A stretch of 31,336 nt of DNA from an uncultured Oscillospiraceae bacterium. Its GTDB lineage: Bacteria; Bacillota; Clostridia; Oscillospirales; Acutalibacteraceae. The notes under the pieces were generated by a model that saw nothing but the letters and a program-made list of their open reading frames with translations, was not told the origin of the DNA and did no database searches. The position numbers and the translations under genes were made by a program. The stretch's first letter is position 1; every line of letters starts with the position of its first letter. Below, piece after piece: positions 22,740 through 30,648 of this stretch. The DNA lies in assembly GCA_958354085.1 (NCBI GenBank), contig CATWUX010000009.1, positions 1 to 31,336 of the forward strand. The letters are read 5' to 3'.

Positions 22740-23432
22740 GTGGCAATTACAGCGATACGGACGGTCATTATTTATGTGTTTTTGATCATCGCCATGCGGG
22801 TGATGGGAAAGCGGCAGCTGGGCGAGCTGCAGCCGGTCGAACTGGTCGTGACGCTGCTGATCTCGGATCTGGCGGCGGTACCGATGCAGGAAAGCGGTCT
22901 GCCGCTGCTGAACGGCCTTGTGCCGATTGCGGTGCTGGTCTCGCTGGAGCTGCTGCTGTCGGGGCTGATGCTCAAGGTGCCGCGCGTGGCGCAGCTCATC
23001 AGCGGCAGTCCAATCGTTCTCGTGCGCGACGGCGAGCTGGATCAGAAAGCGCTGAAAAGGCTGCGCATGACGGTGGAGGATTTCATGGAAACGCTGCGGG
23101 TGCAGGATGTGTTTGATCTGACGCAGGTGCAGTATGCGATTGCCGAAACCAACGGCAAGATCAGCGTGTTTCTGAAGCCGGCGTTCCAGCCGCCGACCTG
23201 TGCGGATGTGCGGGCGGTCTCGCCGGACAACGGGATGCCGCTGGTGGTGATCAGCGACGGCCGGCTGTGCGAATGGGCGCTGGAGGTATGCGGCGTGGAT
23301 GCGCGCTGGGTGGACAAAATTCTGCTGAAAAACGGCTGTACACAGCAGGACGTGTTCCTCATGACCGCGGATAAGGGACGGCGGTATCACTTGATCCGCA
23401 AGCAGACGATGACACAGGAGGAAGCCGGATGA
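22740..23432 (+). CDS. DUF421 membrane protein (YetF-like)
   Basis: A 230-residue protein with three N-terminal membrane helices (about residues 4-80; conserved MRVMGKRQLGELQPVELVVTLLISDLAA) and a C-terminal soluble DUF421 domain (SPIVLVRDGELDQKALKRLRMTVEDFMETLR, then VQYAIAETNGKISVFLK). B. subtilis YetF belongs here, and DUF421 proteins such as 2Duf of mobile spoVA operons affect spore resistance and germination. A spore inner-membrane role is therefore a fair inference, supported by the divergent gerA operon and the sigma-G-like promoter. The start is GTG at 22740, with AAAGGGA 9 bases upstream. It overlaps the next gene by 4 bp. Confidence 0.88.
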   Translation: MAITAIRTVIIYVFLIIAMRVMGKRQLGELQPVELVVTLLISDLAAVPMQESGLPLLNGLVPIAVLVSLELLLSGLMLKVPRVAQLISGSPIVLVRDGELDQKALKRLRMTVEDFMETLRVQDVFDLTQVQYAIAETNGKISVFLKPAFQPPTCADVRAVSPDNGMPLVVISDGRLCEWALEVCGVDARWVDKILLKNGCTQQDVFLMTADKGRRYHLIRKQTMTQEEAG

Positions 23433-23809
23433 AACGCTTACTTTTAGCGGTGGGACTGCTGACGCTGGTCGTGACGGCGTGCGTGCTGTCCAATGGATGC
23501 CTGCGCCGCAACACGGCGGAATTGCTGGCGTATATGGAGGCGGCGCAGGAGGCCTACGATCGGGAGGATAAAGCGGCGTGTTTGGAGCAAAGCCGGCGGC
23601 TGGCAGAGGCGTTTCCGGAAAAAACGCGGTTTTTCCCGTTTTTCCTGCGGCACAGCGATGTCAACAGCCTCGAGCAGGAGATTGTGACGCTGCCCGCTTT
23701 TCTGGAGGCGGGGGCGTGGGAGGAATTTCCTGCCGCCCTTGCGCGCTGTCGCAATCAGCTGGAAAAGCTGTCGGAATTGGAGCTGCCTCTGCCGGAAAAC
23801 ATCTTATAG
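23429..23809 (+). CDS. DUF4363 family protein
   Basis: A 126-residue protein with an N-terminal hydrophobic segment (about 4-22, LLLAVGLLTLVVTACVLSNG), either an uncleaved anchor or a signal sequence. A Cys follows in an approximate lipobox-like setting (LVVTAC), so a lipoprotein is possible but not certain. The rest is helical, with a YMEAAQEAYDREDKAACLEQS helix and an R-N-Q-L-E-K-L-S helix, as in DUF4363 proteins that usually accompany DUF421. Its ATG overlaps the DUF421 TGA (ATGA), which implies coupled translation and probably equal amounts. The function is unknown. Confidence 0.8.
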   Translation: MKRLLLAVGLLTLVVTACVLSNGCLRRNTAELLAYMEAAQEAYDREDKAACLEQSRRLAEAFPEKTRFFPFFLRHSDVNSLEQEIVTLPAFLEAGAWEEFPAALARCRNQLEKLSELELPLPENIL

Positions 23810-23830
23810 CCGCGAAAGGAAAAAGCAGGC

Positions 23831-23859
23831 TTGTGAAAAGCAAAAAAGAATGGTATACT
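23831..23859 (+). promoter_or_regulatory. SigA promoter of the rsmF-alr-glycosyltransferase group
   Basis: -35 TTGTGA (23831-23836), 17-bp spacer, -10 TATACT (23854-23859), about 60 bp before the methyltransferase start. It separates this group from the sporulation-type DUF421-DUF4363 pair. Confidence 0.7.
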
Positions 23860-23920
23860 GTTCTTGAATGTAAAGGCTTGTACACGCTCTGCGGATCCCG
23901 AAACGAAAGGCGGCTCCCGT

Positions 23921-25312
23921 ATGTCTTTTTCCCTTCCGGCGGCATTCCGCCAACGGATGCAGACGCTGCTCGGCGACGAGTCCGGTGCTTTTTTTGAGAG
24001 TTATACGCAGCCGCTGCGGCGCGGTCTGCGGGTGAATACGTGCAAATGCGCAGCCGAACGCTTTCGGGAGCTTTTTGCTCTGCCGCTTTCACCGGTACCG
24101 TTTGCGCCGGACGGCTTTTGGGTGGGGGGCGACCTGCGCGCCGGCGCGGATCCGCTGCACCATGCGGGCGCGTACTATATGCAGGAACCGTCGGCTATGT
24201 CGGCGGTCACGCTGCTCGCGCCCCGTCCGGGCGAGCGGGTGCTGGATCTGTGCGCCGCGCCGGGCGGAAAATCCACCCAGATTGCGGCCGCGCTGCGCGG
24301 GCATGGCGTGCTGTGGAGCAACGAATACGTCCGTTCCCGCGCGCAGATTTTGCAGCAGAATCTGGAACGCTGCGGTGTGACGAATGCCGTGGTGTCCAGC
24401 GCGGATGCGCAGACCGTGTGCGATGCGCTGGACGGCTGGTTTGACGCGGTGCTGGTGGACGCGCCCTGCTCAGGCGAGGGTATGTTCCGGAAAGAGCCGG
24501 CGGCGCTGGAGCAGTGGAGTCTGGACAACATACGCCTGTGCGCCGGACGGCAGCGGGACATCCTGCGTGCCGCCGCGCGGGCGGTGCGTCCCGGCGGACG
24601 TCTGGTGTATTCCACCTGTACGTTTGCGTCGGAGGAAAACGAGTGCCAGCTGGCGCTGTTTTTGGCGGAACATCCGGAATTTGAATTGGCGGACGGCGGC
24701 GTGACGTTCGGACGCCCCGCGTTTTCGTGGGAGCAGGTCGCCGCTTTTGCGCCGGCGGGAACGCCCGAACCGGCGAACTTGTCCTATGCGCGGCGCATTT
24801 TGCCGCAGGACGGCGGCGAGGGGCATTTCCTTGCGCTGCTGCGTCATAAGGGGGATGCGGTGCGCTCGACGGCGGCTTATGCGCCGCCGCGGACGGATGA
24901 ATCCGCCCGTGCTTGCGCCGAGCTGTATGCGGCTTGCTTTTGCACGCCGCCGCGCGGGCATTTTGTGACGGTGGGCGGCACTGTCCGGCTGCTACCGGAG
25001 GGGCTGCCGCCGCTGAACGGTACAGGCGTGCTCACGGCCGGCGTGGCGGTGGGCGAGATCTGCAAAAACCGTGTGGAACCCTGCCACAGCGTTTTTATGG
25101 CGGCGATGCCGGACGACTGCCGCAGCGTATGCCGTCTGGAACAAGACGATGCGCGGGTAACGGCGTTTTTGCGGGGCGAAGAGATCGCCGTGCCGGAGGA
25201 ATGCCGCGGCTGGACGGCGGTGGCGGTGGCGGATGTCGTGACCGGCTTTGGAAAAGCGTCCGGCGGACGGCTGAAAAACCGGTATCCCAAGGGGCTGCGC
25301 CTGCGCGGCTGA
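23921..25312 (+). CDS. RsmF/RsmB-type rRNA cytosine-C5 methyltransferase
   Basis: A 463-residue SAM-dependent m5C methyltransferase of the NOL1/NOP2/Sun family. The SAM-binding motif DLCAAPGGKSTQ is at 109-120, motif IV PCSGEGMF at 182-189 (Cys183) and motif VI STCTF at 231-235 (Cys233, the nucleophile in this family). About 160 residues follow, similar to the C-terminal domains of RsmF (YebU), which methylates C1407 of 16S rRNA in E. coli; the exact target base here is not known. The start is the ATG at 23921 behind GAAAGGCGG; the frame is open 19 codons further up without support. The racemase-like gene begins 28 bp downstream. Confidence 0.88.
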   Translation: MSFSLPAAFRQRMQTLLGDESGAFFESYTQPLRRGLRVNTCKCAAERFRELFALPLSPVPFAPDGFWVGGDLRAGADPLHHAGAYYMQEPSAMSAVTLLAPRPGERVLDLCAAPGGKSTQIAAALRGHGVLWSNEYVRSRAQILQQNLERCGVTNAVVSSADAQTVCDALDGWFDAVLVDAPCSGEGMFRKEPAALEQWSLDNIRLCAGRQRDILRAAARAVRPGGRLVYSTCTFASEENECQLALFLAEHPEFELADGGVTFGRPAFSWEQVAAFAPAGTPEPANLSYARRILPQDGGEGHFLALLRHKGDAVRSTAAYAPPRTDESARACAELYAACFCTPPRGHFVTVGGTVRLLPEGLPPLNGTGVLTAGVAVGEICKNRVEPCHSVFMAAMPDDCRSVCRLEQDDARVTAFLRGEEIAVPEECRGWTAVAVADVVTGFGKASGGRLKNRYPKGLRLRG

Positions 25313-25340
25313 ACAGAGAACGGAATAAGGGGACAGACGG

Positions 25341-26435
25341 ATGATACAATATGTGATTGATACGCAAAAGCTGCGGAAAAATACGGCGATACTGCAAAGC
25401 ACGATGGACGGCGTGCCGGTCATCGGTGTGGTCAAATGCAACGGCTACGGTATGGGACTGGTGCCCGCGAGCCGCATTTTGGTCGAGCAGGGCGTCTCCA
25501 TGCTGGCCGTGCTGCTGTTTGAAGAGGCGGCTGCTCTGCGTGAAGCGGGCATCGATGTGCCGATTTTGATGCTCACCCCGGCGGTCACGCCGGAGGAGGC
25601 GGACGCGGTGCTGCGCCACCGGCTGATCGCGTGTGTGGACAGCGCAGACAGCGCGGCGGTGCTGGAACGCGCGGCGTGTGCCGCGGGGAGTACGGTGCCG
25701 GTGCATCTGATGATGGATACCGGCTTTGGACGGTACGGCTTTTTGCCCGGGCAGGAGAAGGACATCCTGCGCCTGCGCACCGATGCGCCGCATTTGCGCG
25801 TCGAGGGCTGCTTTTCACATTTGCAGAATTCGTTCGCGGCGAACGACAGCGGGGTGCGCGCACAGGTGGACAGCTTTTTGGCCATGACGGATAAGCTGAC
25901 CGCGGCGGGTATGATGGTCGGGATGCGGCATATTGCCAACACGGCCGCGGCGCTGCGCTATCCGTATGCACGGCTGGACGCGGTGCGCGTCGGCTCCGGT
26001 TTTTCCGGATTGCTGGCGGTGGGGAATCCGTGGGGATTTGAGCCGGTCGGCCATCTGGAATGTGCGGTAACGGCGGTCAAATGGGTGCCGAAGGGGCAGA
26101 ATATCGGTTACGGTGATATGTTCCATACCAAGCGTCCGACGCGGATCGCGATTGTGCCCGCCGGGCATATCGACGGCTACGGCATGACCGAGGTGCGGGA
26201 CAGCTTCCGCTTTCGCGATCACCTGCGGTATCTTTGGAACGATCTGAAAGCCATGCGGCGGGATAACCGTGTATTTGTGGACATTGCCGGGCAAAAAGCG
26301 CCGTTGCTTGGGCGGTTTACGCTGACGAATGTGATAGTGGATGTGACGGACATTTCGTGCCGGCCGGGGGATATCGTGTGCATCGACAAGGATCCGCTGA
26401 GCGTCAGCCCGGCGGTGCCTCGCGTATACCGATAG
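25341..26435 (+). CDS. Alanine racemase-like PLP enzyme (divergent)
   Basis: A 364-residue fold-type III PLP protein. PLP Lys32 lies in VVKCNGYGMG (usual form VVKANAYGHG), Arg131 in DTGFGRYGF, a His in CFSHLQNSF, HIANTAA, Arg216 in DAVRVG, and a Tyr (257, IGYGDMF) at the place of the catalytic base. GHIDGYG replaces the usual GYADGY. The C-terminal domain lacks the usual M-D-Q motif and the YE...RVPR segment, reading instead TNVIVDVTD and SVSPAVPRVYR. It probably racemises an amino acid, perhaps alanine for peptidoglycan or for spore alanine control, but substrate and activity need proof. The start follows AAGGGGACAG. Confidence 0.78.
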   Translation: MIQYVIDTQKLRKNTAILQSTMDGVPVIGVVKCNGYGMGLVPASRILVEQGVSMLAVLLFEEAAALREAGIDVPILMLTPAVTPEEADAVLRHRLIACVDSADSAAVLERAACAAGSTVPVHLMMDTGFGRYGFLPGQEKDILRLRTDAPHLRVEGCFSHLQNSFAANDSGVRAQVDSFLAMTDKLTAAGMMVGMRHIANTAAALRYPYARLDAVRVGSGFSGLLAVGNPWGFEPVGHLECAVTAVKWVPKGQNIGYGDMFHTKRPTRIAIVPAGHIDGYGMTEVRDSFRFRDHLRYLWNDLKAMRRDNRVFVDIAGQKAPLLGRFTLTNVIVDVTDISCRPGDIVCIDKDPLSVSPAVPRVYR

Positions 26436-26488
26436 GTCGTCGGCTACATACAATTCGGAAATCAACAGGGAAGGAAGTTGTGAGTGCG

Positions 26489-27601
26489 ATGGCAGCAGGA
26501 ACTATCGCGATTATTATTCCGGCGCTCAACCCGGACGACCGTCTGGTCACGTTTGCAAAAGCGCTGCGGGCGGCGACAGCGGAACCGCTGGTGATCGTCA
26601 ACGACGGCAGCAAGCCGGAATGCGAACCGCTTTTTGAGGCACTGCGGGAGGTGCCGGACTGCACGGTGCTGCGCCATGCGGTCAATCTCGGAAAGGGGCG
26701 TGCGCTCAAGGACGCGTTCAATCATTGTCTGAACGCGTTCCCGCAGTTGCTCGGCGCGATCACGGCGGATGCGGATGGCCAGCATACGGTGGAAGACGTA
26801 CTGGCTTGCATGGAGAAAATGCGGGCACAGCCGCAGGCGCTGGTGATGGGCTGCCGCTGCTTTGAGGAGTCGGGAATCCCGGCGCGCAGCCGTTTCGGCA
26901 ATAAAATTACGCGGCAGGTGTTCCGCTTCTTATGCGGGATTCGGGTGTCGGATACCCAGACCGGTCTGCGCGGGATTCCGGCGGATTTTATGAAACGGTT
27001 GCTGTCCGTACACGGGGAGCGCTTTGAGTTTGAAATGAACATGCTGGTGGAGTGCAAGCAGGCGAACGTGCCGCTGGCGGAGGTGCCCATCCACACGATT
27101 TATCTGGACGACAACGCTTCTTCCCATTTTAATCCGCTGCTGGATTCACTGCGGATCTATTCCGTTTTTGCGAAATTTTTGCTGTCCTCGCTGTCCTCGT
27201 TCGTGATCGATATGCTGGCGTTTTCCATATTGCTGACGCTGTGCAACTGGTTGCAGCCCGGTACGGAAGTCGCGTTTTCTCTGTTTGGCTGGAAGACCAT
27301 CGCTTTCACCTATATTACGATCGCGACCTTTGGCGCGCGGGCGATCTCGTCCATTGTCAACTATTTTGTCAACCGCCATCAGGTTTTCAAAGGCGGTGCC
27401 GGCGGTTGGACGCTGGTGCGGTATTATTTGCTGTGTATCCTCATCGCCACAGCGTCGGCGCAGCTGGTAAAATGGCTGAATATGGCAGCGGGCGGCGTTC
27501 CGGTGCTGCTGTGGAAGATCCTGGTGGATACGGTGCTGTTTCTGGCCAGCTTCAACATTCAGCGGGAGTGGGTGTTCCGCGAGCGGCGCAAGCGGAAATA
27601 A
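26489..27601 (+). CDS. GT2 glycosyltransferase fused to a GtrA-like membrane domain
   Basis: A 370-residue protein with an N-terminal GT-A glycosyltransferase domain (about 1-220): AIIIPALNPDDRL, VIVNDGS, NLGKGRALKDAF, DADGQHT (metal-binding DAD at 94-96), then SDTQTGLRGIP, as in polyprenyl-phosphate sugar transferases. A GtrA-like domain of four membrane helices follows (about 225-365; SSLSSFVIDMLAFSILL, ISSIVNYFVNRHQVF, ILVDTVLFLASFNIQREWVF). Such fusions load a sugar onto undecaprenyl phosphate and help flip it for wall or polysaccharide decoration. Start choice is uncertain: GTG at 26480 lies five bases from GGGAAGG, ATG at 26489 about eleven from AGGAAG; the ATG is used here. A strong terminator follows. 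Confidence 0.85.
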   Translation: MAAGTIAIIIPALNPDDRLVTFAKALRAATAEPLVIVNDGSKPECEPLFEALREVPDCTVLRHAVNLGKGRALKDAFNHCLNAFPQLLGAITADADGQHTVEDVLACMEKMRAQPQALVMGCRCFEESGIPARSRFGNKITRQVFRFLCGIRVSDTQTGLRGIPADFMKRLLSVHGERFEFEMNMLVECKQANVPLAEVPIHTIYLDDNASSHFNPLLDSLRIYSVFAKFLLSSLSSFVIDMLAFSILLTLCNWLQPGTEVAFSLFGWKTIAFTYITIATFGARAISSIVNYFVNRHQVFKGGAGGWTLVRYYLLCILIATASAQLVKWLNMAAGGVPVLLWKILVDTVLFLASFNIQREWVFRERRKRK

Positions 27602-27650
27602 TGCCGATCAAACGGTCAACGGGATCCTTTCCCTATAAGAAGAAAACAGA

Positions 27651-27690
27651 AAAGCGGTCTGTCCGAACATACTCGGACAGACCGCTTTTT
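27651..27690. terminator. Bidirectional intrinsic terminator after the glycosyltransferase
   Basis: Perfect 16-base arms (27651-27666 and 27673-27688) with a 6-base loop and a T-run on the plus strand. It lies between converging genes and may also end the minus-strand SPFH-RHH transcript, where the stem leads into TTTTCTG. Confidence 0.92.
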
Positions 27691-27709
27691 GCATGGAGAG
27701 AGAACCCGG

Positions 27710-27913
27710 CTATTTTTCCGAAAGCTCCGAAGAAACGGGACGTTCATCGGTCGTGTGTTTTCCGCTTTTTCTGCGCTGGCGCACACACTCCGTCAATAAA
27801 TACTCGATTTGTCCGTTGACAGAGCGAAAATCGTCCTCGGCCCAGGCTGCCAGCGCGTCATAGAGCTGCGCCGACAGCCTTAAAGGCACCTGCTTTTTCT
27901 GCTTATCCGCCAT
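27710..27913 (-). CDS. Arc-type ribbon-helix-helix DNA-binding protein
   Basis: A 67-residue protein. Residues 7-50 form a ribbon-helix-helix: a short basic strand (KQVPLRL), helix A (AQLYDALAAWAEDDF) and helix B after a Ser-Val-Asn turn (RSVNGQIEYLLTECVRQRRK); the tail is polar. Such proteins act as dimers that insert the beta-ribbon into the major groove, often at their own promoter. The frame is open up to 28027, but the ATG at 27913 is preferred because it sits one base after the SPFH stop codon and yields the whole domain. No toxin gene is adjacent. The promoter's 11-bp direct repeats are a plausible target. Confidence 0.85.
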   Translation of the reverse strand: MADKQKKQVPLRLSAQLYDALAAWAEDDFRSVNGQIEYLLTECVRQRRKSGKHTTDERPVSSELSEK

Positions 27914-27914
27914 A

Positions 27915-28937
27915 TCAATACAAACTGCCCGAATTGACGATCGGCTGCGCATCGCGGTTGCCGCAAAGCACGACCAAAAGGTTGGAGACCATCGCGGCTT
28001 TGCGCTCTTCGTCAAGCTCCAGCACATGATTTTCGTTCAGTCTCTCCAACGCCATTTCCACCATTCCCACGGCGCCGTCCACGATCATTTTGCGCGCGTC
28101 AATAACGGCGGAGGCTTGCTGGCGCTGCAGCATAACGGCGGCAATTTCCGGTGCATAGGCCAGATAGGTGATGCGGGCCTCCATGATTTCCAGACCGGCG
28201 GTTTCCACCTTTTGCTGAATTTCTTTGCGGATGCGCTCGGCGACGATCTCGCTTGAACCGCGCAGGCTTCCCTCGTCGGCGATGCCGTCCCCGGTGGTAT
28301 CGACGTTGGACGCGACATCATAGGGATAAATCCGCACGATGTTCCGCAGAGCGCTGTCGCACTGCAGGGATAAATATTCCTTGTAGTTGTCCACGTTGAA
28401 TACGGCTTTGGCGGTGTCCACCACTCGCCACATGACGGCGATGCCGATTTCCACGGGATTGCCGAGACAATCGTTGATTTTCTGACGATTGTTGTTGAGC
28501 GTCATGATTTTCAGAGAAACCTTTTTGTCCACCGTCCCTATGTTGACGGAGCCCATGCCTTCCAGCGTGAGCGAGGCTTTATTGGCTTTTACGTCGCCGC
28601 TCTGATTCAGCTTTGTTGTCGCAGCCGGGTTGACGGCGACGCAAAACGGATTGACGAAATAGAAGCCCTCGTTTTTGAGCGTGCCCACATATTTGCCGAA
28701 CAGAGTCAGAACCAACGCCTCTTGGGGCTTTAAAATTTTGAGCCCCAAAAAAGGAATCCAGCCGACGATGAGAACAATCAGGCTGACCGCCAACAGCACG
28801 CCGCCAACCACCGAATTGCCGGCATCTATGACGAAGCCGGCCAGTATACAGCCGGCAATTGCGGCCAACAACAGCACAATGGTGAGCAGCAGAACGACCA
28901 TACCGTTTTTCTTGCCGGTGAGTATGTTTTCCTTCAT
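27915..28937 (-). CDS. SPFH (band 7) domain membrane protein
   Basis: A 340-residue protein with two N-terminal membrane helices (about 11-37 and 43-66) followed by an SPFH/band-7 domain: LKILKPQEALVLTLFGKYVGTLKNEGFYFVNPF, then VEIGIAVMWRVVDTAKAVFNVDNYKEYL, then SALRNIV. A helical region follows (EIVAERIRKEIQQKVETAGLEIMEARITYLAYAPEIAAVMLQRQQA). Proteins of this type form oligomeric membrane scaffolds; the specific job is unknown. The start at 28937 has GAGGAGG seven bases upstream. It leads a two-gene operon with the RHH protein, separated by one base. Confidence 0.9.
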   Translation of the reverse strand: MKENILTGKKNGMVVLLLTIVLLLAAIAGCILAGFVIDAGNSVVGGVLLAVSLIVLIVGWIPFLGLKILKPQEALVLTLFGKYVGTLKNEGFYFVNPFCVAVNPAATTKLNQSGDVKANKASLTLEGMGSVNIGTVDKKVSLKIMTLNNNRQKINDCLGNPVEIGIAVMWRVVDTAKAVFNVDNYKEYLSLQCDSALRNIVRIYPYDVASNVDTTGDGIADEGSLRGSSEIVAERIRKEIQQKVETAGLEIMEARITYLAYAPEIAAVMLQRQQASAVIDARKMIVDGAVGMVEMALERLNENHVLELDEERKAAMVSNLLVVLCGNRDAQPIVNSGSLY

Positions 28938-28966
28938 AAAAATGCCTCCTCGCATTTGATGTTTTT

Positions 28967-28995
28967 ATGATATCATTTTAATATCATATTGTCAA
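28967..28995 (-). promoter_or_regulatory. SigA promoter of the SPFH-RHH operon, overlapped by repeats
   Basis: Minus strand: perfect -35 TTGACA (28990-28995), 17-bp spacer, -10 TATCAT (28967-28972). ATATCAT occurs at 28970-28976 and 28981-28987, an 11-bp period, and ATGATATCAT (28967-28976) is itself a palindrome covering the -10 box. Confidence 0.85.
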
Positions 28996-29053
28996 TAGCC
29001 TTTTGCGTTGGATAAACAAAAAATTTCCGTTTTGTACGGCTTCGATTCTGTCG

Positions 29054-29082
29054 GCATAAGCCGTGCATACCGACACATACAA
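29054..29082 (+). promoter_or_regulatory. Possible sigma-G promoter of ypeB
   Basis: GCATA (29054-29058), 17-bp spacer, CATACAA (29076-29082) fits the forespore sigma-G pattern with one mismatch in the -10 element, and has the same 17-bp spacing as the DUF421 candidate. It lies about 125 bp before the ypeB start. The rest of the 28996-29206 gap shows nothing else clear. Confidence 0.45.
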
Positions 29083-29206
29083 TACAAATAAACGCTATAC
29101 AAAAAATTTCCGGCGTATTCTATGGATAAGCGCGCCTTTTACGGCAAAAATAGCGTTGTATATTTTCGCTTTTACTATTTACTATTTAAGAAAGGTGGAT
29201 TGCCTT

Positions 29207-30556
29207 ATGGAACAGCATACCGGGCTGAGCCGCCGCGGCCGTATTCGGCTGATCAGTTTTACGGTGGCTCTGATTGCGGCGTTGACGGTATCCACGATCG
29301 GGGGATATACGTTGGCCCGCACGCACCGCACCGCCATTGAATATGGTTATCAGCGGGCGCTGGGAGAGCTGACGGAATATATCGGGAATATCCACATTAC
29401 GCTGGAAAAAGGGCAATACGCGACCTCGCCCAATCAGCTGGAGGGCTTGTCCTCCAAGCTGTGGCGGGAGGCGGGTTATGCGAAAAACACGCTGGAGCAG
29501 CTGCCCGCCGATGAAGGTGAACTGCGCAACACCTACCGCTTTTTGTCGCAGGTAGGCAATTTTTGCGTATCGCTGTCCCGTCGGGTAACGGCGGGCGAGC
29601 CGATCCGGGAGGAGGAAAGCGCGGCGCTGGAACAGCTGATGGGATACGCGGCGGGCTTATACGACCGGCTGGTATTGATGCAGAGCCAGCTGGAGGCAGG
29701 CGAGTTGCAGCTGGGCGAAACGCAGCAGGTCATGGCGGAGACAGGAGAGGAGGAAACGGCGCCGGACGTCAACAGCGGCTTTCACGATATGGAGGAAGGC
29801 TTTGAGGATTATCCGACGCTGATCTACGACGGGCCGTTTTCGGATCATATCCAGCAGCAACAGCCGAAGAGCCTAAAAGGCGCGTCTGCCGTCACGGCAG
29901 ACGAGGCGCGCAAGGTGGCGGACAAGCTGGCCGGCGCGCCGCTGTCCGCCAACGGCGAGGTGAGCGGCAATCTGCCGAGTTATGTGTTTTCCGGCGACAA
30001 TTTGTATGTGCGCGTGACGAAGGACGGCGGAAAAATTGCCGCTTTTTTAAATTCACGCGTCATTGAAGAAGCGCATTACAGTGCGGATCAAGCCTTGCAA
30101 AAAGGGAAGGAAGCGCTGCGGCAGCTGGGGTATGCGGACTTTGTTTACCGGTATTACAGCATCAACAACGGCGTTATGACGATCAATTTTGCCGCCACAC
30201 AGGACGGCGTGGTCTTGTATGCGGATTTGGTCAAGATCGGCATCGCGATGGATACCGGCGAGATGGTGTCGCTGGATGCACAGGGCTATATTATGAATCA
30301 TACACCGCGGTCGCTGCCGGAAATCCGCGTCAAGGCGGAGGAGGCTGCCGAAAAGCTCAGCCGGCGTTTAACGCGCCGCGGGGAGGCGCGTCTGGCGCTG
30401 ATACCGGACGAGGGCTTGTCCGAGACGTTATGTCATGAATTTACCTGCACCGGCATCAAGGGGGAAACCGTGCTGGTGTATGTGAATGTCGAAACCGGCA
30501 TGGAAGAACAGATCCTGATCGTGCTGGAGGATGAAACGGGGGTGTTGACCATGTAG
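29207..30556 (+). CDS. ypeB: Spore germination protein YpeB
   Basis: A 449-residue protein with an N-terminal membrane helix (about 14-36, IRLISFTVALIAALTVSTIGG), an alpha-helical region, and C-terminal PepSY-like repeats (ASAVTADEARKVADKL, then SADQALQKGKEALRQLGYADF, then PEIRVKAEEAAEKLSRRL). Length equals that of Bacillus YpeB. YpeB sits in the spore and is needed to stabilise the cortex-lytic enzyme SleB during dormancy. The frame opens at 29063, but the ATG at 29207 is preferred: AAAGGTGG is 8 bases upstream and the product starts as the family does. sleB, normally directly upstream, is not here; the upstream gene is the divergent SPFH operon. Confidence 0.93.
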   Translation: MEQHTGLSRRGRIRLISFTVALIAALTVSTIGGYTLARTHRTAIEYGYQRALGELTEYIGNIHITLEKGQYATSPNQLEGLSSKLWREAGYAKNTLEQLPADEGELRNTYRFLSQVGNFCVSLSRRVTAGEPIREEESAALEQLMGYAAGLYDRLVLMQSQLEAGELQLGETQQVMAETGEEETAPDVNSGFHDMEEGFEDYPTLIYDGPFSDHIQQQQPKSLKGASAVTADEARKVADKLAGAPLSANGEVSGNLPSYVFSGDNLYVRVTKDGGKIAAFLNSRVIEEAHYSADQALQKGKEALRQLGYADFVYRYYSINNGVMTINFAATQDGVVLYADLVKIGIAMDTGEMVSLDAQGYIMNHTPRSLPEIRVKAEEAAEKLSRRLTRRGEARLALIPDEGLSETLCHEFTCTGIKGETVLVYVNVETGMEEQILIVLEDETGVLTM

Positions 30557-30582
30557 CGGTCCCCAAAAAGGACAACACCCCC
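30538..30582 (+). terminator. Hairpin spanning the ypeB stop codon
   Basis: GGGGGTGTTG (30538-30547) pairs with CAACACCCCC (30573-30582), and a smaller GTCC/GGAC stem lies inside. The left arm is within the ypeB coding end and the TAG (30554-30556) sits in the loop region. Only CTTGACC follows, so termination is likely weak and some transcripts may continue into the lipoprotein gene. Confidence 0.5.
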
Positions 30583-30648
30583 TTGACCTGCGCGGATCTT
30601 GCCGGGCGGGTAAGGTTTGAAATAGACGGACAAGGAGTGAAAGAAAAG

